DNA of 7,423 bases from Candidatus Parcubacteria bacterium. GTDB taxonomy: Bacteria; Patescibacteriota; Patescibacteriia; JAACEG01. Shown in pieces: positions 5,885-7,423 of the stretch (the stretch's first letter is position 1; the number at the start of each line of letters is the position of its first letter). The notes beneath the pieces are model-generated. The model saw only the letters and a program-made list of their open reading frames with translations. It ran no database searches and had not been told where the DNA came from. The stretch spans positions 1 to 7,423 of the forward strand of contig JAGLTA010000072.1 in NCBI GenBank assembly GCA_023135505.1. Direction: 5' to 3'. The position numbers and the translations under genes were made by a program.

Positions 5885-6232
5885 TTATATTGTTTTTAAC
5901 CTCTTAATCATATTTGGACGCAAGCGATTCTTCGGCAGCATATTATAAACCGCTCTGCGCAATACTTCTCCGGGGTCGTTTTCAAAAACCTCTCCCATCT
6001 TTTTTGTTTTCAGCCCGCCTTGATATCCTGAATAATGGTAATAATTTTTCTGTTTTAATTTTTTGCCTGTAAATTTAGTTTTAGAAATATTTTTTACAAT
6101 AACAAAACTGCCTTTGTCTTGATGAAATTCAAAATCCGACTCGTTTTTCCCGCGCAAAAACATAACTGCTTCTGTCGCGATTCTGCCAATCGCCTTATCG
6201 GTCGCGTCTATTGTATAAGTTTTTCTATTCAT
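5885..6232 (-). CDS. rplM: 50S ribosomal protein L13 (short form)
   Basis: L13 is an early-assembling protein of the large ribosomal subunit. The 115 residues contain YTIDATDKAIGRIATEAVMFLRGK (6-29), the KFTGKKLKQKNYYHYSGYQGGLK block (53-75) and the signature run GEVLRRAVYNMLPKNRLRPNMIKRLK (88-113). Typical bacterial L13 is about 140-150 residues. This version starts roughly a dozen residues later than the E. coli protein and stops right after the conserved RLK, so it lacks the usual His/Gln-rich tail ending. The stop is followed directly by rpsI, so the shortening is not a window artefact. It begins 26 nt after rplQ and ends 6 nt before rpsI; the L13-S9 pairing is nearly universal in bacteria. 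Confidence 0.96.
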   Translation of the reverse strand: MNRKTYTIDATDKAIGRIATEAVMFLRGKNESDFEFHQDKGSFVIVKNISKTKFTGKKLKQKNYYHYSGYQGGLKTKKMGEVFENDPGEVLRRAVYNMLPKNRLRPNMIKRLKTI

Positions 6233-6263
6233 AAAAATATATTAAATCTAAAAATATATTAAA
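6233..6263. repeat. 14-bp tandem direct repeat in the rplQ-rplM gap
   Basis: The sequence aaaaatatattaaa occurs at 6233-6246 and again at 6250-6263, separated by tct (period 17). The right copy contains the rplQ stop codon, and the left copy abuts the rplM start codon. It may be a small local duplication in the spacer. Given the strong AT bias, simple sequence drift is also possible, and no function is visible. Confidence 0.5.
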
Positions 6264-6609
6264 CAAATTCTATCTGCGCCATTTCAGCGCCGTCGCCCTG
6301 CCTTGCCCCTAATTTAATAATTCTGGTATATCCGCCAGTTCTGTCTTTATATTTTACGCCGAGATTATCAATCGCTTCTTTAACCGCTTTTTTTTGCAAT
6401 AAAACTGCGATTAGTCTTCTTCTGGCAGTTAAATCGCCTTGCTTGCTCACCGTAATCAATTTTTCAACCAGCGGCTTTACCGCCTTGGCTTTAGCGTGAG
6501 TTGTTTTAGTTTTTTTGTGAATTATCAAACTTGACGCTAAATTCCTCAGCATCATTTCTCTTGCCTGTTTTTTTCTGTCTAAAATTACTCCTTTATTGCG
6601 ATGTCTCAT
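6259..6609 (-). CDS. rplQ: 50S ribosomal protein L17
   Basis: This is a large-subunit ribosomal protein that lies near the peptide exit tunnel. The 116 residues cover the family from end to end. They open with MRHRNKGVILDRKKQAREMM, continue with the RNLASSLIIHKKTKTTHAKAKAVKPLVEKLIT helical block, and finish with the diagnostic DRTGGYTRIIKLGARQGDGA and MAQIEFV ending. Length matches the usual bacterial L17 (about 115-130). It begins 39 nt after the rpoA stop, the standard alpha-operon order. The leader before the ATG is only A/T-rich (TAAAAGT), with no Shine-Dalgarno match. Its stop codon lies inside one copy of a 14-bp direct repeat that fills the gap to rplM. Confidence 0.97.
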   Translation of the reverse strand: MRHRNKGVILDRKKQAREMMLRNLASSLIIHKKTKTTHAKAKAVKPLVEKLITVSKQGDLTARRRLIAVLLQKKAVKEAIDNLGVKYKDRTGGYTRIIKLGARQGDGAEMAQIEFV

Positions 6610-6648
6610 ACTTTTAATTTAATAATTAAACTTTGACGATTTTTATTT

Positions 6649-7422
6649 TTAAACTTTACCCTCCTTTTTATCTTTTTCTTTTTTCTCTTTTTTATTTTTT
6701 TCAGCCTTTTTGCCTGTTTTGCTTTTTTCTTTCTTTTCCGATTTTAAAATTTCCTGAACAAAATTAAACTGTCCTGCTAAAATATCAACAGACTGCGTTA
6801 AAGCATCCATAGGCGAAACAACCCCGCATGTTTCAATGTTAAAAATAATATTTTCATAATTCGTCAGCTGCTTAACTCTTACATTCTCTATCTTTATCCC
6901 TACTTTTTTTACAGGGTTAAAAAAAGCGTCAATTGCGATTACCCCTATCTCTTTTTTCTCGCTCCTTTCTTCTGTCGGCCAATATCCTGTTCCATTTTTA
7001 ACAAACATTTCTATTTTAATTTCCGCTTTACTGGAGGTAAGCGTGGCGATATGCGCGTCTTTCGTAACAACTTCAACATCGCTATTCGGCTTAATATCCT
7101 TGGCTTTAAGCTCTTTTTTCCCCTTGGCTTCTAAAACTATTTTTACTTCTTTATCAGAATGAACATTAAAATGAAGCTGCTTTAAATTTAAAATTATTTC
7201 AACTACATCCTCTAAAACATTCGGAATAGTTGAAAATTCATGCTGGACGCCTTTTATTTTAATGGAAAAAACAGCGCCTCCGGACAAAGAAGAAAGCATA
7301 ACTCTTTTTAGCGCGCTGCCGATAGTTGTTCCATATCCGGGATGACATGGACCAACTATGATCTCTTCGCTGTTGTCAGCGATTTTTTTAGAAATAATTT
7401 TTTGTGGAAAATCAATGCTCAT
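6649..7422 (-). CDS. rpoA: DNA-directed RNA polymerase subunit alpha, lacking the C-terminal domain
   Basis: This is the alpha subunit, whose N-terminal domain dimerises and nucleates assembly of beta and beta-prime. Family hallmarks are visible: HPGYGTTIGSALKRVMLSSL (residues 27-46), the HEFSTIPNVLEDVVEIILNLK block (61-81), and the closing NYENIIFNIETCG...SPMDALTQSVDIL segment (188-215). The protein is 257 residues, against roughly 310-330 for most bacterial alpha subunits. After residue 227 it becomes a 30-residue tail made almost only of Lys, Glu, Gly and Ser, so the helix-hairpin-helix C-terminal domain that contacts UP elements and activators is absent. The ATG lies one base from the window edge; the N-terminus aligns with the family start, so the gene is probably complete, but its upstream context cannot be seen. 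It is first in the rpoA-rplQ-rplM-rpsI run. Identity is very secure; loss of the C-terminal domain is read directly from the sequence. Confidence 0.96.
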   Translation of the reverse strand: MSIDFPQKIISKKIADNSEEIIVGPCHPGYGTTIGSALKRVMLSSLSGGAVFSIKIKGVQHEFSTIPNVLEDVVEIILNLKQLHFNVHSDKEVKIVLEAKGKKELKAKDIKPNSDVEVVTKDAHIATLTSSKAEIKIEMFVKNGTGYWPTEERSEKKEIGVIAIDAFFNPVKKVGIKIENVRVKQLTNYENIIFNIETCGVVSPMDALTQSVDILAGQFNFVQEILKSEKKEKSKTGKKAEKNKKEKKEKDKKEGKV

Positions 7423-7423
7423 A

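Noticed and set aside
5748..5948. 66-codon plus-strand frame with a hydrophobic, membrane-like translation
   Set aside because: It is antisense to the Lys/Glu-rich S9 leader and the end of L13; Lys codons read backwards give Phe and Leu, which explains the apparent membrane segment.
46..7422. Possible recoding of TGA (no gene in the window ends in TGA), as in Gracilibacteria or mycoplasmas
   Set aside because: All conserved genes run to full length without in-frame TGA, Trp is written TGG and Gly GGN. Nine stops without TGA is unremarkable in AT-rich DNA.
1..7423. CRISPR array, tRNA, rRNA or insertion sequence
   Set aside because: No regularly spaced repeat, cloverleaf-like region, transposase motif or terminal inverted repeats could be found by reading both strands.

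Overview
The window is a compact, AT-rich stretch of a bacterial chromosome with every convincing gene on the minus strand, so it reads from right to left. Ribosomal and polymerase genes at the right end (rpoA, rplQ, rplM, rpsI) point to a reduced-genome bacterium, most likely a member of the Candidate Phyla Radiation/Patescibacteria. The reasons are the alpha subunit without its C-terminal domain, a short L13 that ends soon after its conserved core, lysine-rich appendages on RpoA and S9, the direct rpoA-rplQ-rplM-rpsI order, and gene starts without recognisable Shine-Dalgarno sequences. This placement is an inference from gene content, not a database match. All genes are intact under the standard bacterial code; stops are TAA (seven) or TAG (two), never TGA.

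Region 1 (about 5357-7422) is the end of the alpha-operon: RNA polymerase alpha, L17, L13 and S9, with short gaps (39, 26 and 6 nt). It closes at a strong, perfectly paired, probably bidirectional terminator (5311-5343).

Region 2 (about 1922-5310) is a restriction-modification unit behind its own candidate promoter (5281-5309). It holds a 23-codon remnant that looks like the tail of an XRE-type regulator, then a 628-residue protein with two DNA methyltransferase domains in one chain, then a 463-residue protein with two separate PD-(D/E)XK-like nuclease motifs. Both junctions are the identical TAA-TT-ATG arrangement, which suggests an original regulator-methylase-nuclease operon that lost most of its first gene. 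Two methylase domains plus two nuclease motifs fit a system acting on an asymmetric (type IIS-like) DNA site, with one methylase and perhaps one nuclease centre per strand.

Region 3 (about 13-1921) begins with a 52-codon gene of unknown function. It is followed by a promoter (TTGACA, extended -10) with a 23-nt imperfect palindrome at the expected transcription start, then an AIPR-family (abortive infection phage resistance) gene, a minimal HNH protein 16 nt further on, and a terminator (13-40). This looks like a second, separately controlled defence cassette. Together regions 2 and 3 form a small defence island inserted behind a housekeeping ribosomal operon and bounded by terminators.
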